Below are positions 15,665 to 22,840 of a DNA stretch of 32,258 nt, piece by piece. Under the pieces are notes generated by a model that did no database searches, was not told the origin of the DNA, and worked only from the letters and a program-made list of their open reading frames with translations. Where the stretch lies: the NCBI GenBank assembly GCA_013815795.1, contig JACDFK010000008.1, positions 1 to 32,258 on the forward strand. Reading direction: 5' to 3'. This DNA is from Candidatus Babelota bacterium (GTDB lineage Bacteria > Babelota > Babeliae > Babelales > Babelaceae). Within the stretch, counting starts at the first letter, position 1; every line of letters begins with the position of its first letter. Made by a program: the position numbers and the translations under genes.

Positions 15665-16216
15665 ATGATGAAAAAATATTTACTACTAAGTGTAGCGTGT
15701 CTTTCAGTGGTTTCTACAGGTATACATGCAGGACGTGAAAGAAATAAAAAAGTTACTCTTGATGAGGCTATTGAAAATGTAAACCTCAAGCTTGTTCAAA
15801 AGCTCTTAAAGCGAGAAGGTATTGCTGAAGAAACCCGCAAAAAGCTGCTTTTAGAAACTGCAGAGGATATAGTTGAGGAGTGTGAAGAACGCGTTTCTTT
15901 GGTAAAAAGTGGTTGGGATTGTGCGAGATTTGGCTGGTGGTCAACCTGGACGGGCCTTGGAGTAGCAGCTTGTGCTTTCGGAACTGCAGTGGCTTTAACG
16001 CCGAAGGGGAGAGAAGACAATTCTGATTACCTGGAGACTAAGAAATTAGCATTAGGTGGTGCGGGAATAGGGGCATTATGGACGCTTTTGGGTGGTTATT
16101 TTCTGTCTAATGCATGGAAATGTCCTACTGCATTACGACGTGTAGAAATTGCTCGTAAGATAGAAGATTTAATTAGAAATGCTCCTGTATCTAGTGAAAA
16201 CAGTGATTTGAAATAG
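15665..16216 (+). CDS. WKC-family paralogue 8 (tandem twin of 9)
   Basis: A 183-residue typical member. An AAGGA site precedes the ATGATG at 15665. Signal peptide 1-22 (cut near I-H-A). Ankyrin-like pair at about 32-66 (A-I-E-N-V-N-L-K-L-V-Q-K-L-L-K-R-E-G-I). C73 lies in V-E-E-C-E-E-R. K-S-G-W-D-C-A-R-F-G-W-W at about 81-92 opens the first hydrophobic segment (to about 111). The variable polar loop is at about 113-125. The second hydrophobic segment ends in A-W-K-C-P, then T-A-L-R-R and the helix A-R-K-I-E-D-L-I-R-N-A-P. With the signal peptide cleaved, both W-D-C and W-K-C would lie on the periplasmic side. About 85% identical to paralogue 9 by eye. Confidence 0.9.
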   Translation: MMKKYLLLSVACLSVVSTGIHAGRERNKKVTLDEAIENVNLKLVQKLLKREGIAEETRKKLLLETAEDIVEECEERVSLVKSGWDCARFGWWSTWTGLGVAACAFGTAVALTPKGREDNSDYLETKKLALGGAGIGALWTLLGGYFLSNAWKCPTALRRVEIARKIEDLIRNAPVSSENSDLK

Positions 16217-16345
16217 TATCGAAAATGGTGTTTTTGATATAGTGGGAGAGGACAGGTTTTGCTTACGGTTTTGTGTAAGTAAGATTGAGAGAAAAGACGG
16301 AAAAATTTAGATAAACGATTACCCATACAATACGTAAGGATTAGA

Positions 16346-16897
16346 ATGATGAAAAAATATTTACTACTCAGTGTAGCGTGTCTTTCAGTGGTTTCTACAG
16401 GTATACATGCAGGACGTGAAGGAAATAAAAAAATTACTCTTGATGCGGCTATTGAAAATGTAGATCTGAAGCTTGTTCAAAAGCTCTTAAAGAGAGAAGG
16501 TATGGCTGAAAAAACGCGAAAAAAGCTGCTTTTAGAAACCGCAGAAGATATAGTTGAAGAGTGTGAAGAACGCGTTTCTTTGGTAAGAAGTGGTTGGGAT
16601 TGTGCGAGATTTGGCTGGTGGTCAACCTGGACGGGCCTTGGAGTAGCAGCTTGTGCTTTCGGGGCTGCAGTGGCTTTAACGCCTAAGGGGATAGAAACGG
16701 ATTTTGAGTACCAGCAGAAAAAGAAATTAGCATTAGGTGGTGCTGTAATAGGGGTATTATGGACGCTTCCTGGTGTTTACTATCTTGTACAGGCATGGAA
16801 ATGTCCTACTGCATTACGCCGTGTAGAAACTGCTCGTAAGATAGAAGATTCAATTAGAAATGCTCCTGTATCTAGTGAAGACAGTGATTTGAAATAG
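16346..16897 (+). CDS. WKC-family paralogue 9 (tandem twin of 8)
   Basis: A 183-residue member, the second copy of the 681-bp duplication. It shares with paralogue 8 the signal peptide, ankyrin-like pair, G-W-D-C-A-R-F-G-W-W and A-W-K-C-P elements. I count about 27 differences in 183 residues. Nine fall within roughly eleven residues of the loop between the hydrophobic segments (encoded at 16692-16720), where almost every base change alters the protein; others cluster next to W-K-C. The leader carries AAGGATTAGA before the ATGATG at 16346, one base different from the usual AAGGATTATA. Confidence 0.9.
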   Translation: MMKKYLLLSVACLSVVSTGIHAGREGNKKITLDAAIENVDLKLVQKLLKREGMAEKTRKKLLLETAEDIVEECEERVSLVRSGWDCARFGWWSTWTGLGVAACAFGAAVALTPKGIETDFEYQQKKKLALGGAVIGVLWTLPGVYYLVQAWKCPTALRRVETARKIEDSIRNAPVSSEDSDLK

Positions 16898-17027
16898 TAT
16901 CGAAAATGGTGTTTTTGATACAGTGGGAGAGGACCGGTTTCGCTTACGGCTTTGTGTAAACATAATAGATAGAAAATAGATGGTATAAGTCAGAAAACAA
17001 TTAACTATACTATACGTAAGGATTATA

Positions 17028-17597
17028 ATGATGAAAAGATATTTACTACTAAGTTTTGTGTGTCTTTCTGCAGTTCCAACTTGTATGCAGGCACGTTCCG
17101 AAAAAAGTAAGAATGATGCCTTAGTTTCTGCTATAGAAAACGTAGAGGTGAAGCTTGTTGAAAAGTTACTAAAGCGCGAAGGTATTGCTGACAACGGGCG
17201 TAAGAAATTATTGTTAGAAGCGGCCGAAGATGCAGCTGAAAGGTCTGAAGAAAATATTTCTTTGTTAAGAAACGGTTGGGATTGTGCACGATTTGCTGGA
17301 TGGACTGCATGGTCAGGCTTTGGAGCCTTTACTTGTCTTACGGGAACAGTACTAGCTTTAGCACCAGTGAAAGATAAGAATAAAAGAGAAATACCTTTTT
17401 TGGAAGATCAGACCCGCATGGGATTTTCAGTGTTGGGCGTTTTTGCGGCATTATGTACGGTCCCCGGTATCTATTATCTTAAAAAAGCCTGGAAATGTCC
17501 TCATGCATCGCGTCGCTTAGAGAGTGCTCGTATGATAGAGGATTTGATTAAGAAAGCACCTTTGTCTACTGAGAACAAAGATTTAAATATTCTATAA
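17028..17597 (+). CDS. WKC-family paralogue 10
   Basis: A 189-residue member with AAGGATTATA before its ATGATG. Signal peptide 1-22 (cut near M-Q-A), ankyrin-like pair 31-66 (V-E-V-K-L-V-E-K-L-L-K-R-E-G-I). N-G-W-D-C-A-R-F-A-G-W (82-92) opens the first hydrophobic segment, which runs to about 112. The loop (113-131) is long and charged, with D-K-N-K-R-E-I-P-F. A second hydrophobic segment (about 132-152) ends in A-W-K-C-P (154-158). The helix A-R-M-I-E-D-L-I-K-K-A-P follows. The R-S-E-K sequence after its signal peptide also occurs after the inserted segment of paralogue 11, indicating common origin. Confidence 0.9.
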   Translation: MMKRYLLLSFVCLSAVPTCMQARSEKSKNDALVSAIENVEVKLVEKLLKREGIADNGRKKLLLEAAEDAAERSEENISLLRNGWDCARFAGWTAWSGFGAFTCLTGTVLALAPVKDKNKREIPFLEDQTRMGFSVLGVFAALCTVPGIYYLKKAWKCPHASRRLESARMIEDLIKKAPLSTENKDLNIL

Positions 17598-17719
17598 ATG
17601 ATTCTCTTTGATACATCCTGGTAAAAAGGTTTAGTTTTTGCTTTTAGGGAAAGTATTGAGATATAAATGAATAAGATTAAAAAAGTTGAACAAAACATTA
17701 CACAGAGTTAAGGATTATA

Positions 17720-18376
17720 ATGATGAAAAAATATATAGCACTAGGATTGTTGTCTGTTTTTACGATCGCTTCTTCAGTGCAGGCTGGTAAAAAAAATACG
17801 GTAGGTTCTACATTTGAAAGTGTTACATCGAACGTCGCGGAAAAATTTCACCTACTTGTTTCAACAGTGATGCCGTCGCGGTCTGAAAAACTTAAAAAAG
17901 ATACGTTAATTTCTGCAGTTGAAGACACTAATGTCAAGCTCGTTGAAAAATTTCTCAAACGTGAAGGCATTGCCGATGAAAACAGTAAAAAGCTCCTTTT
18001 AGAAACGGCAGAAGATGTAGTTGAGCAGCGTGAAGAGAGCGTTTCATTGCTAAGAAGCGGATGGGATTGTGCGAGGTTTGCAGGATGGTCAACATGGATT
18101 GGTCTTGGATCCTTTATGTGTCTTGCGGGAACAGTATTCGCTGTAGTGCCACAAGAGGAGAGAAACGGAGAAGAGATACCTTTTTCGAAAGATATTGAGC
18201 GTAAAGCTGCTGTAGGGGTTGGACTGTTAGGAGCACTCTGTACGGTGCCTGGTCTTTATTATCTTATAAAGGCATGGAAATGTCCTACTGCATCAACTCG
18301 CTTAGAAAGCGCTCGCACCATAGAAAATTTAATTAAGAAAGCATCTTTATCTACTAAAGAAACTGATTTACAGTAA
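17720..18376 (+). CDS. WKC-family paralogue 11, with duplicated signal-like N-terminus
   Basis: A 218-residue member, about 30 longer than its neighbour. Signal peptide 1-22 (cut near V-Q-A). Then an extra segment (23-53) ends in H-L-L-V-S-T-V-M-P-S-R-S-E-K, which aligns with the signal-peptide end and junction of paralogues 7 and 10 (for example V-P-T-C-M-Q-A-R-S-E-K). So a new export signal seems to have been joined in front of a partly eroded old one. The rest is standard: ankyrin-like pair about 63-100, R-S-G-W-D-C-A-R-F-A-G-W, a loop with E-R-N-G-E-E-I-P-F, A-W-K-C-P and the C-terminal helix. The ribosome site AAGGATTATA precedes ATGATG. Confidence 0.88.
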   Translation: MMKKYIALGLLSVFTIASSVQAGKKNTVGSTFESVTSNVAEKFHLLVSTVMPSRSEKLKKDTLISAVEDTNVKLVEKFLKREGIADENSKKLLLETAEDVVEQREESVSLLRSGWDCARFAGWSTWIGLGSFMCLAGTVFAVVPQEERNGEEIPFSKDIERKAAVGVGLLGALCTVPGLYYLIKAWKCPTASTRLESARTIENLIKKASLSTKETDLQ

Positions 18377-18402
18377 AATACAAACGATTATTATGTGTTA
18401 AT

Positions 18403-18428
18403 TCGCTACCAAAACGTTTTGGTAGCGA
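18403..18428. terminator. 26-bp perfect palindrome after paralogue 11
   Basis: TCGCTACCAAAA (18403-18414) and its exact complement TTTTGGTAGCGA (18417-18428) flank CG. It lies 27 bp after the stop at 18376. The next spacer (19038-19110) has a related but broken version of this sequence. Likely a terminator, although a protein-binding palindrome is possible. Confidence 0.55.
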
Positions 18429-18503
18429 TTGTGTACAAAGTGTAGTAGATAAGAGGGGGATTTGAGAAGGCCCCAAAACGATTGAACACAGGTAAGGATT
18501 AGA

Positions 18504-19037
18504 ATGATAAAAAAATATTTACTACTAAGTTTTGTGTCGCTTTGTATAGTTCCAGTAGGTATGCAGGCAAAACCTAATATGAATAGAAAGGCTTCCCTTG
18601 ACGTGGCTATTGAAAACGTAGATGTGAAGCTTGTTGAAAAGTTTTTGAAACGCGAAGGCATTGTTGATGAAAATAACAAAAAGCTCCTAGTAGAAACAGC
18701 GCAAGATGTAGTGGATCAGTGCGAAGAACGCGTTTCTTTGTTAAAAAGTGGCTGGGATTGTGCGAGATTTGGATGGTGGTCAGCCTGGATTGGTTGTGGA
18801 ACTGTGTTTTGTATTTCCGGATTAAGATATCGTGTTTTAAAATTTAATGATAAGGAAATTAAGAAAAAACTGGGATTTATTATTGCAGGGGGTGCAGTAT
18901 GCACGGCTACAGGTCTTTACTATCTTTCACAGGCATGGAAATGCCCTACCGCATCATCTCGCCTAGAAAGCGCTCGCATCATAGAAAATTTAATTAAGAA
19001 TGCTCCTTTATCTATCACAGCAACTGATTCACAGTAA
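18504..19037 (+). CDS. WKC-family paralogue 12 (close to 13)
   Basis: A 177-residue member. GTAAGGATTAGA precedes the ATG. The signal peptide (1-22, cut near M-Q-A) and ankyrin-like pair (33-66, with K-L-V-E-K-F-L-K-R-E-G-I) are nearly identical to paralogue 13 at DNA level. S-G-W-D-C-A-R-F-G-W-W-S-A-W starts the first hydrophobic segment. The loop (L-K-F-N-D-K-E-I-K-K-K) differs completely from that of paralogue 13. Then come G-L-Y-Y-L-S-Q-A-W-K-C-P, T-A-S-S-R-L-E-S and the helix A-R-I-I-E-N-L-I-K-N-A-P. The genes are 666 bp apart start to start, indicating a recent duplication. Confidence 0.9.
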   Translation: MIKKYLLLSFVSLCIVPVGMQAKPNMNRKASLDVAIENVDVKLVEKFLKREGIVDENNKKLLVETAQDVVDQCEERVSLLKSGWDCARFGWWSAWIGCGTVFCISGLRYRVLKFNDKEIKKKLGFIIAGGAVCTATGLYYLSQAWKCPTASSRLESARIIENLIKNAPLSITATDSQ

Positions 19038-19169
19038 GATATAAACGATTATTATGTGATAACGTGCTACAATAAGATTTTGTTTTTGATTGTGTGTAAA
19101 CTGTAGATAGATAGATAAGAGCGGAACTTGAAAAGCCTTCCACATGATTAAAAACAGGTAAGGATTAGA

Positions 19170-19688
19170 ATGATGAAAAAATATTTACTACTAAGTTTTG
19201 TGTCTCTTTGTATAGTTCCAGTATGTATGCAGGCAAAACCTGAGATGAATAGAAAAGCTACCTTTGATGTGGCTATTGAAAACGTCGATGTGAAACTCGT
19301 TGAAAAGTTATTGAAACGAGAAGGCATTGATGATGAAAATAGCAAAAAGCTCCTATTAGAAACAGCGGAAGATGTAGTGGCTCAGTGTGAAGAACGCGTT
19401 TCTTTGTTAAAAAGTGGCTGGGACTGTGCGAGGTTTGCATGGTGGTTAATGTGGATAGGTTGTGGAACTCGGGTTTGTGTTGGGGTATTAGATAGTTTTT
19501 TTAATAGTGGCAGGCTTAAAGGAATTGAAAAACCAGTTGGGTTTTTTACGGCAGGGGTCGGAGTGTGCACTGTTTCTGGTTTTTACTATCTTGTACAGGC
19601 ATGGAAATGTCCTACTGCTTTACGCCGCTTAGAGAATGCTCGTACGATAGAGGATTTAATTAAGAATGCACCTTTATCTACTACCTAA
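19170..19688 (+). CDS. WKC-family paralogue 13 (close to 12)
   Basis: A 172-residue member whose first ninety or so residues nearly repeat paralogue 12 (signal peptide 1-22, A-K-P-E-M-N-R-K-A, ankyrin-like pair with K-L-L-K-R-E-G-I, then S-G-W-D-C-A-R-F-A-W-W). After this the two copies diverge sharply through the first hydrophobic segment and loop (S-F-F-N-S-G-R-L-K-G-I-E-K), then converge again at Y-Y-L-V-Q-A-W-K-C-P-T-A-L-R-R-L-E-N. It stops a few codons earlier than its twin, after L-S-T-T. AAGGATTAGA precedes the ATGATG. Confidence 0.9.
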   Translation: MMKKYLLLSFVSLCIVPVCMQAKPEMNRKATFDVAIENVDVKLVEKLLKREGIDDENSKKLLLETAEDVVAQCEERVSLLKSGWDCARFAWWLMWIGCGTRVCVGVLDSFFNSGRLKGIEKPVGFFTAGVGVCTVSGFYYLVQAWKCPTALRRLENARTIEDLIKNAPLSTT

Positions 19689-19842
19689 ACGATTCATAGT
19701 ACTATCGTAAGGAACGGTTCTTGAGAAAAAAGTGACAGAGCTTTGTAGTACGAAAAATCATTTTTAATACATTAAAAAAAGAGTCGTAGCAAATTTAAAA
19801 TTAGGTACATTGATTACCATGTCATACTCGAAAGAAATTATA

Positions 19843-20388
19843 ATGCTTATAAAAACTGTCAGATTATTAACTCTTTTTTCTGCTTTTACACTTGCTGGAA
19901 TACTACAAGCAGTTGATGAGAAAGATACTTTGAGTTTCCCTATTGAAAACGTTGATCTGAAGCTTACAAAGAAAGAACTACAGCGCGAAGAAATTGTTGA
20001 CCAAAATCGCCAAAATTTACTTTTTAAAGCGGCGAAGAGTTCTGTAGAACACTGTAAAGAGAGGATTTCTCTCTTGAAAAGCGGTCGCGATTGTGCGAGA
20101 TTTGCGTGGTGGACGTCATGGTCAGGCCTGGGAACTGGAGCCACTCTATGGATAGTAGGCAAAGCTTTGTCTCCCCTGATCAAAAGTAATGGTCGTGATA
20201 CTAGCAAACATATTAAAGCTGCTGTTTTGTTTGGATCGATCGGGGCATTGTGTACAGCTCCTGGTGTTTTTTATCTTGCAAAAGCGTGGAAATGTCCTAC
20301 TGCGTTACGGCGTTTTGAGGATGCATGTGCAATAGAAGCTTTACTTAAAAAGGCTTTTTTCTCAAGTGAAAGAGGCGATTCTCAGTAG
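19843..20388 (+). CDS. WKC-family paralogue 14
   Basis: A 181-residue member. TTG (19810) and ATG (19819) codons lie upstream in frame, but the ATG at 19843 aligns with the family start, behind AAGAAATTATA, a weakened version of the family leader. Signal peptide 1-23 (cut near L-Q-A). The ankyrin-like pair is eroded: I-E-N-V-D-L-K-L-T-K-K-E-L-Q-R-E-E replaces the usual K-L-L-K-R-E-G, losing the turn glycine. K-S-G-R-D-C-A-R-F-A-W-W changes the conserved tryptophan before D-C to arginine. The loop (about 20 residues) is followed by the second hydrophobic segment, A-W-K-C-P-T-A-L-R-R and an alanine-rich C-terminal helix. Confidence 0.86.
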   Translation: MLIKTVRLLTLFSAFTLAGILQAVDEKDTLSFPIENVDLKLTKKELQREEIVDQNRQNLLFKAAKSSVEHCKERISLLKSGRDCARFAWWTSWSGLGTGATLWIVGKALSPLIKSNGRDTSKHIKAAVLFGSIGALCTAPGVFYLAKAWKCPTALRRFEDACAIEALLKKAFFSSERGDSQ

Positions 20389-20540
20389 TATAAAAAATTA
20401 TTTCTCGATAAAAATGATGAGAATCGTATGCACACTACATAGCTCTCTACATAACGGGAGAGTAGTGTACGTAAAGTGTAATATCAAGAAAAATTACTTA
20501 TATACGTATCAACCAGAGAGATGTATGTTAAAAAAAAATT

Positions 20541-21038
20541 ATGAAAGCAACTCTTGTGTGTATGGTTGTCCTTTCGGTAGATCTCCAAGCTGTTCACGAT
20601 AAAGATCCAGTGATTTTAGCTCTTCAAGACGTGGCTGTGAAGCTCGTTAAAAAGCTTGTGAAAAGCGGAAATTTTGATAAAAAGCGTAAAAAAGTATCAT
20701 TAAAAGCTGCACAAGGTTTGGTTAGACAGTGTAAAAATCGCGTTATAGCGTTAGAAGTTGGCAGAGATTATGCATGGTCTACCTGGTTGAGCTTGGGAAC
20801 TGTCGCTACTTTTCTTGGCATACATGGTACTTTATTGGTAAATAAAAATACTAGAACAAGAGATGCTTTATATTTGGCAGTAGGAGCTGTATCATTTACG
20901 CTCTCTTGGGCCTGTTATTTAAAACATCCTTTAGCTTTCAATCGCCTGGAAAATGCTTGTAAAATTGAAGATTTGATTAAAAATATTCCCTTGAGTGCTG
21001 TAAAAAATGGGGAAAAGAGTGAGGAATATGTAGTATAG
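20541..21038 (+). CDS. WKC-family paralogue 15, start frameshifted at an A9 tract
   Basis: A 165-residue product from the ATG at 20541, which lacks a ribosome site. The family-type start is the ATG at 20525 (M-L-K-K), but the A9 tract at 20530-20538 puts it out of frame. With eight A residues it would read M-L-K-K-I-M-K-A-T-L-V straight into the gene. Signal peptide about 1-17 from 20541 (cut near L-Q-A). The ankyrin-like pair is weak (V-A-V-K-L-V-K-K-L-V-K-S-G). V-G-R-D-Y-A-W-S-T-W replaces G-W-D-C. L-K-H-P-L-A replaces W-K-C-P, so both common cysteines are lost. The helix A-C-K-I-E-D-L-I-K-N is kept. It may be expressed poorly or by slippage. Confidence 0.72.
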   Translation: MKATLVCMVVLSVDLQAVHDKDPVILALQDVAVKLVKKLVKSGNFDKKRKKVSLKAAQGLVRQCKNRVIALEVGRDYAWSTWLSLGTVATFLGIHGTLLVNKNTRTRDALYLAVGAVSFTLSWACYLKHPLAFNRLENACKIEDLIKNIPLSAVKNGEKSEEYVV

Positions 21039-21058
21039 TAATATTTTATCCAATAAGC

Positions 21059-21236
21059 ATATCGGTAGAAGAGGCATTGGTAATTTCGGGGTTGTGCCTT
21101 TTGGTACCCGGTCTTTATAAAACTTTTCAAGCATAAAAATGTTCTCAAGCGCTTGAGCGTTTTAAGCCGTCTGAAATAACTGAAGGATATGGTTAAAAGT
21201 GCTCCTGTATGGAATGAGGATTCTCTTCTTAACTAG
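21059..21236 (+). pseudogene. Decayed WKC-family copy (C-terminal remnant)
   Basis: Between paralogues 15 and 16 the plus strand encodes I-S-V-E-E-A-L-V-I-S-G-L-C-L-L-V-P-G-L-Y-style sequence. It continues to T-F-Q-A, then TAA (21134-21136) where the conserved tryptophan of A-W-K-C belongs, then K-C-S-Q-A-L-E-R-F-K. A frameshift near 21188 is needed to recover M-V-K-S-A-P-V-W-N-E-D (from 21189), ending in TAG at 21234-21236. The closest relative is paralogue 17 about 1 kb downstream (A-G-L-C-F-L-V-P-G-L-Y). The N-terminal half is gone. It is a clear dead copy. Confidence 0.88.
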
Positions 21237-21386
21237 TAAAAATGCTAGAGGTTTTGTTGGAAAATAAGTATAACTATCTGATTTGTCAAAAGGCTTTTTG
21301 AGATGTATAGTTTGAAATAATGAGATGCAAAGCTATAAATGCAGGTAAAAGGTTTATAGTGCGTTTTTATAACTGTAAGGAATAAT

Positions 21387-21863
21387 ATGATACAAAAATC
21401 ATTAAAATGTTATTTTTTAATTATCGCTACTGGTTGCTTGGGTATGAACCTTCGTTGTGATAATGCTTCTTTCATTGATGCGATTGAAAAAAGCGATGTA
21501 ATAGCTGTTAAAAAGCTCTTAAGAAAAGAGGGTATTGCTGACCTCTCGTCTAAAAACCTTTTGTTAGAAAAGGCAGAAGCTGTTATGGATACGTATACTG
21601 CAGGTATTTCTTTATTAAAAAGCAGATGGGATCTGAGAGCTTTTGTTGCAGGTCTTGGACTTTGTGGTGCGGCCTGTTTTGGGTTTACTAATATAGGGGA
21701 CATTGAACTATTAGGAAAGATAGTAAGACTGCCTATTTTGTTATTAGGTCTGTATGTTGCAAGAAATGCTTGGAAGTGTCCTGCTGCAGTGAGTTCTTGT
21801 GAAGATGCTCGCGAAATAAAGAATGCGATTAGCACTACAACAGTGCATAGCATAAACGCGTAA
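21387..21863 (+). CDS. WKC-family paralogue 16
   Basis: A 158-residue member with TAAGGAATAAT before the ATG at 21387. Signal peptide about 1-24, with two cysteines in it but no proper lipobox. Ankyrin-like pair at 28-64 (F-I-D-A-I-E-K-S-D-V-I-A-V-K-K-L-L-R-K-E-G-I). K-S-R-W-D-L-R-A-F (77-85) keeps the tryptophan-aspartate pair but not the following cysteine; cysteines occur five residues into the hydrophobic segment instead (L-C-G-A-A-C). The loop is short (about 10 residues, N-I-G-D-I-E-L-L-G-K). A-W-K-C-P-A-A-V-S-S-C and a C-terminal helix complete it. A/T-rich hairpin sequence follows the stop. Confidence 0.87.
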   Translation: MIQKSLKCYFLIIATGCLGMNLRCDNASFIDAIEKSDVIAVKKLLRKEGIADLSSKNLLLEKAEAVMDTYTAGISLLKSRWDLRAFVAGLGLCGAACFGFTNIGDIELLGKIVRLPILLLGLYVARNAWKCPAAVSSCEDAREIKNAISTTTVHSINA

Positions 21864-21878
21864 TGAGCTGATGATGAT

Positions 21879-21923
21879 TTTTAAAAACTTTTAAAGGTAG
21901 TCTCTTACCTATTTTTTAAAAAG
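21879..21923 (+). terminator. Terminator-like hairpin after paralogue 16
   Basis: AAAGGTA (21893-21899) pairs with TACCT (21906-21910) and following T residues, flanked by mutually complementary A/T runs and ending in T6. It lies just after the stop at 21863. Confidence 0.5.
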
Positions 21924-22053
21924 TATGGAAATCAAAAAAGAGTTAAAGGATGTGGGTGAAAAGGACGGTTAATACTTTTGCTAGTAGAGAGTAGTGTGAC
22001 CTTTTGCTTCGCCAAAATACTAGAATGTTAATTCCACCTACTTAAGGATTATT

Positions 22054-22611
22054 ATGATGAAAAAATGTATGGCCCTCCTTTTAGGTGGTGCTCTTATCTC
22101 AGTGAACTGCTTGAAAGGCGATAGTTCTGTGGATATGCTTGTTCGGGCTATTCAAGATAAGGATAGAACAGCGGTTGAAAGATTGCTAAAAAGAAAAAAT
22201 ATCTTAGGCGAGCCTCAGAGAAACCGTGTATGTAAAGCGGCAGAAGGTGTTGTTGTAGACTGTGAAAATAGTGTTGTTTTATTAAAAAGCAGATGGGATG
22301 CTCTGAAATTTGGCTATGGTCTGACGCTCTCTACTGTTGGTACAGCGTTGTGTGGTCTCGGGGCCTTTGCCTTCGCCTTGACCTTTGAAGAAGGTTTTGA
22401 GTATGGTCGTGATCCTGATTGTGAAAACTCTGAAGAGCAGATAGCTGAAGTCTTGATAATCGCAGGCCTTTGCTTTTTAGTACCGGGTCTTTATTCAACC
22501 TTTAGTGCCTGGAAGTGTCCTCGAGCTCTTAACCGTCTTAAACAGGCTGAAGAAATAGAAGCTATGGTTAAAAATGCTCCACAGCTTAAAGAGCATACTA
22601 TCTTGAGTTAA
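22054..22611 (+). CDS. WKC-family paralogue 17, acidic loop
   Basis: A 185-residue member with TTAAGGATTATT before the ATGATG at 22054. Signal peptide about 1-22. Ankyrin-like pair at 28-66 (L-V-R-A-I-Q-D-K-D-R-T-A-V-E-R-L-L-K-R). K-S-R-W-D-A-L-K-F-G-Y-G opens the first hydrophobic segment. The loop is the most acidic in the array (D-P-D-C-E-N-S-E-E-Q), with a cysteine inside it. V-P-G-L-Y-S-T-F-S-A-W-K-C-P follows, then R-A-L-N-R-L and the helix A-E-E-I-E-A-M-V-K-N-A-P. It is the nearest relative of the dead copy at 21059-21236. Confidence 0.88.
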   Translation: MMKKCMALLLGGALISVNCLKGDSSVDMLVRAIQDKDRTAVERLLKRKNILGEPQRNRVCKAAEGVVVDCENSVVLLKSRWDALKFGYGLTLSTVGTALCGLGAFAFALTFEEGFEYGRDPDCENSEEQIAEVLIIAGLCFLVPGLYSTFSAWKCPRALNRLKQAEEIEAMVKNAPQLKEHTILS

Positions 22612-22634
22612 GTTCAGATGGCGGCATGCATATT

Positions 22635-22675
22635 GTTACAATGAAAGCTGAATAGTTCGCTTCTATAATTGTAAC
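22635..22675 (+). terminator. Hairpin after paralogue 17
   Basis: GTTACAAT (22635-22642) pairs with ATTGTAAC (22668-22675), with an inner GAAAGC/GCTTC pairing. It starts 23 bp after the stop. No long T-run follows. Confidence 0.45.
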
Positions 22676-22840
22676 TGTATCTAAAAAAATAAGAGGTTTT
22701 AGAGGTAAAAGCCCGAGAGCTGTTGTATTACTTATTTTCCTGGGTTACAATAAATATGACAATTATTAATAGTTTAGTAGCGTATAGTGTGCGAAAAACT
22801 GAATGAAATTACCTATATAAATTATGAAATAAGGACTATT

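Larger units (their letters stand above)
15536..16897 (+). repeat. Tandem 681-bp duplication (gene plus leader), two units
   Basis: Unit one is 15536-16216 and unit two 16217-16897. Each contains a leader of 129 bp and a 183-codon gene with no length change between the copies. A further partial copy of the leader begins at 16898 and fades near 16960. The coding sequences and leaders are nearly alike, except for one variable stretch in the loop region. Unequal recombination between array members is the likely source. Confidence 0.9.

Noticed and set aside
20366-20602. 78-codon frame overlapping the start of paralogue 15
   Set aside because: Only its last part matters, as the out-of-frame family start; the rest overlaps the end of paralogue 14 and is not protein-like.
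20915-21148. Minus-strand frames over the end of paralogue 15 and the dead copy
   Set aside because: Shadows of the plus-strand family sequence.
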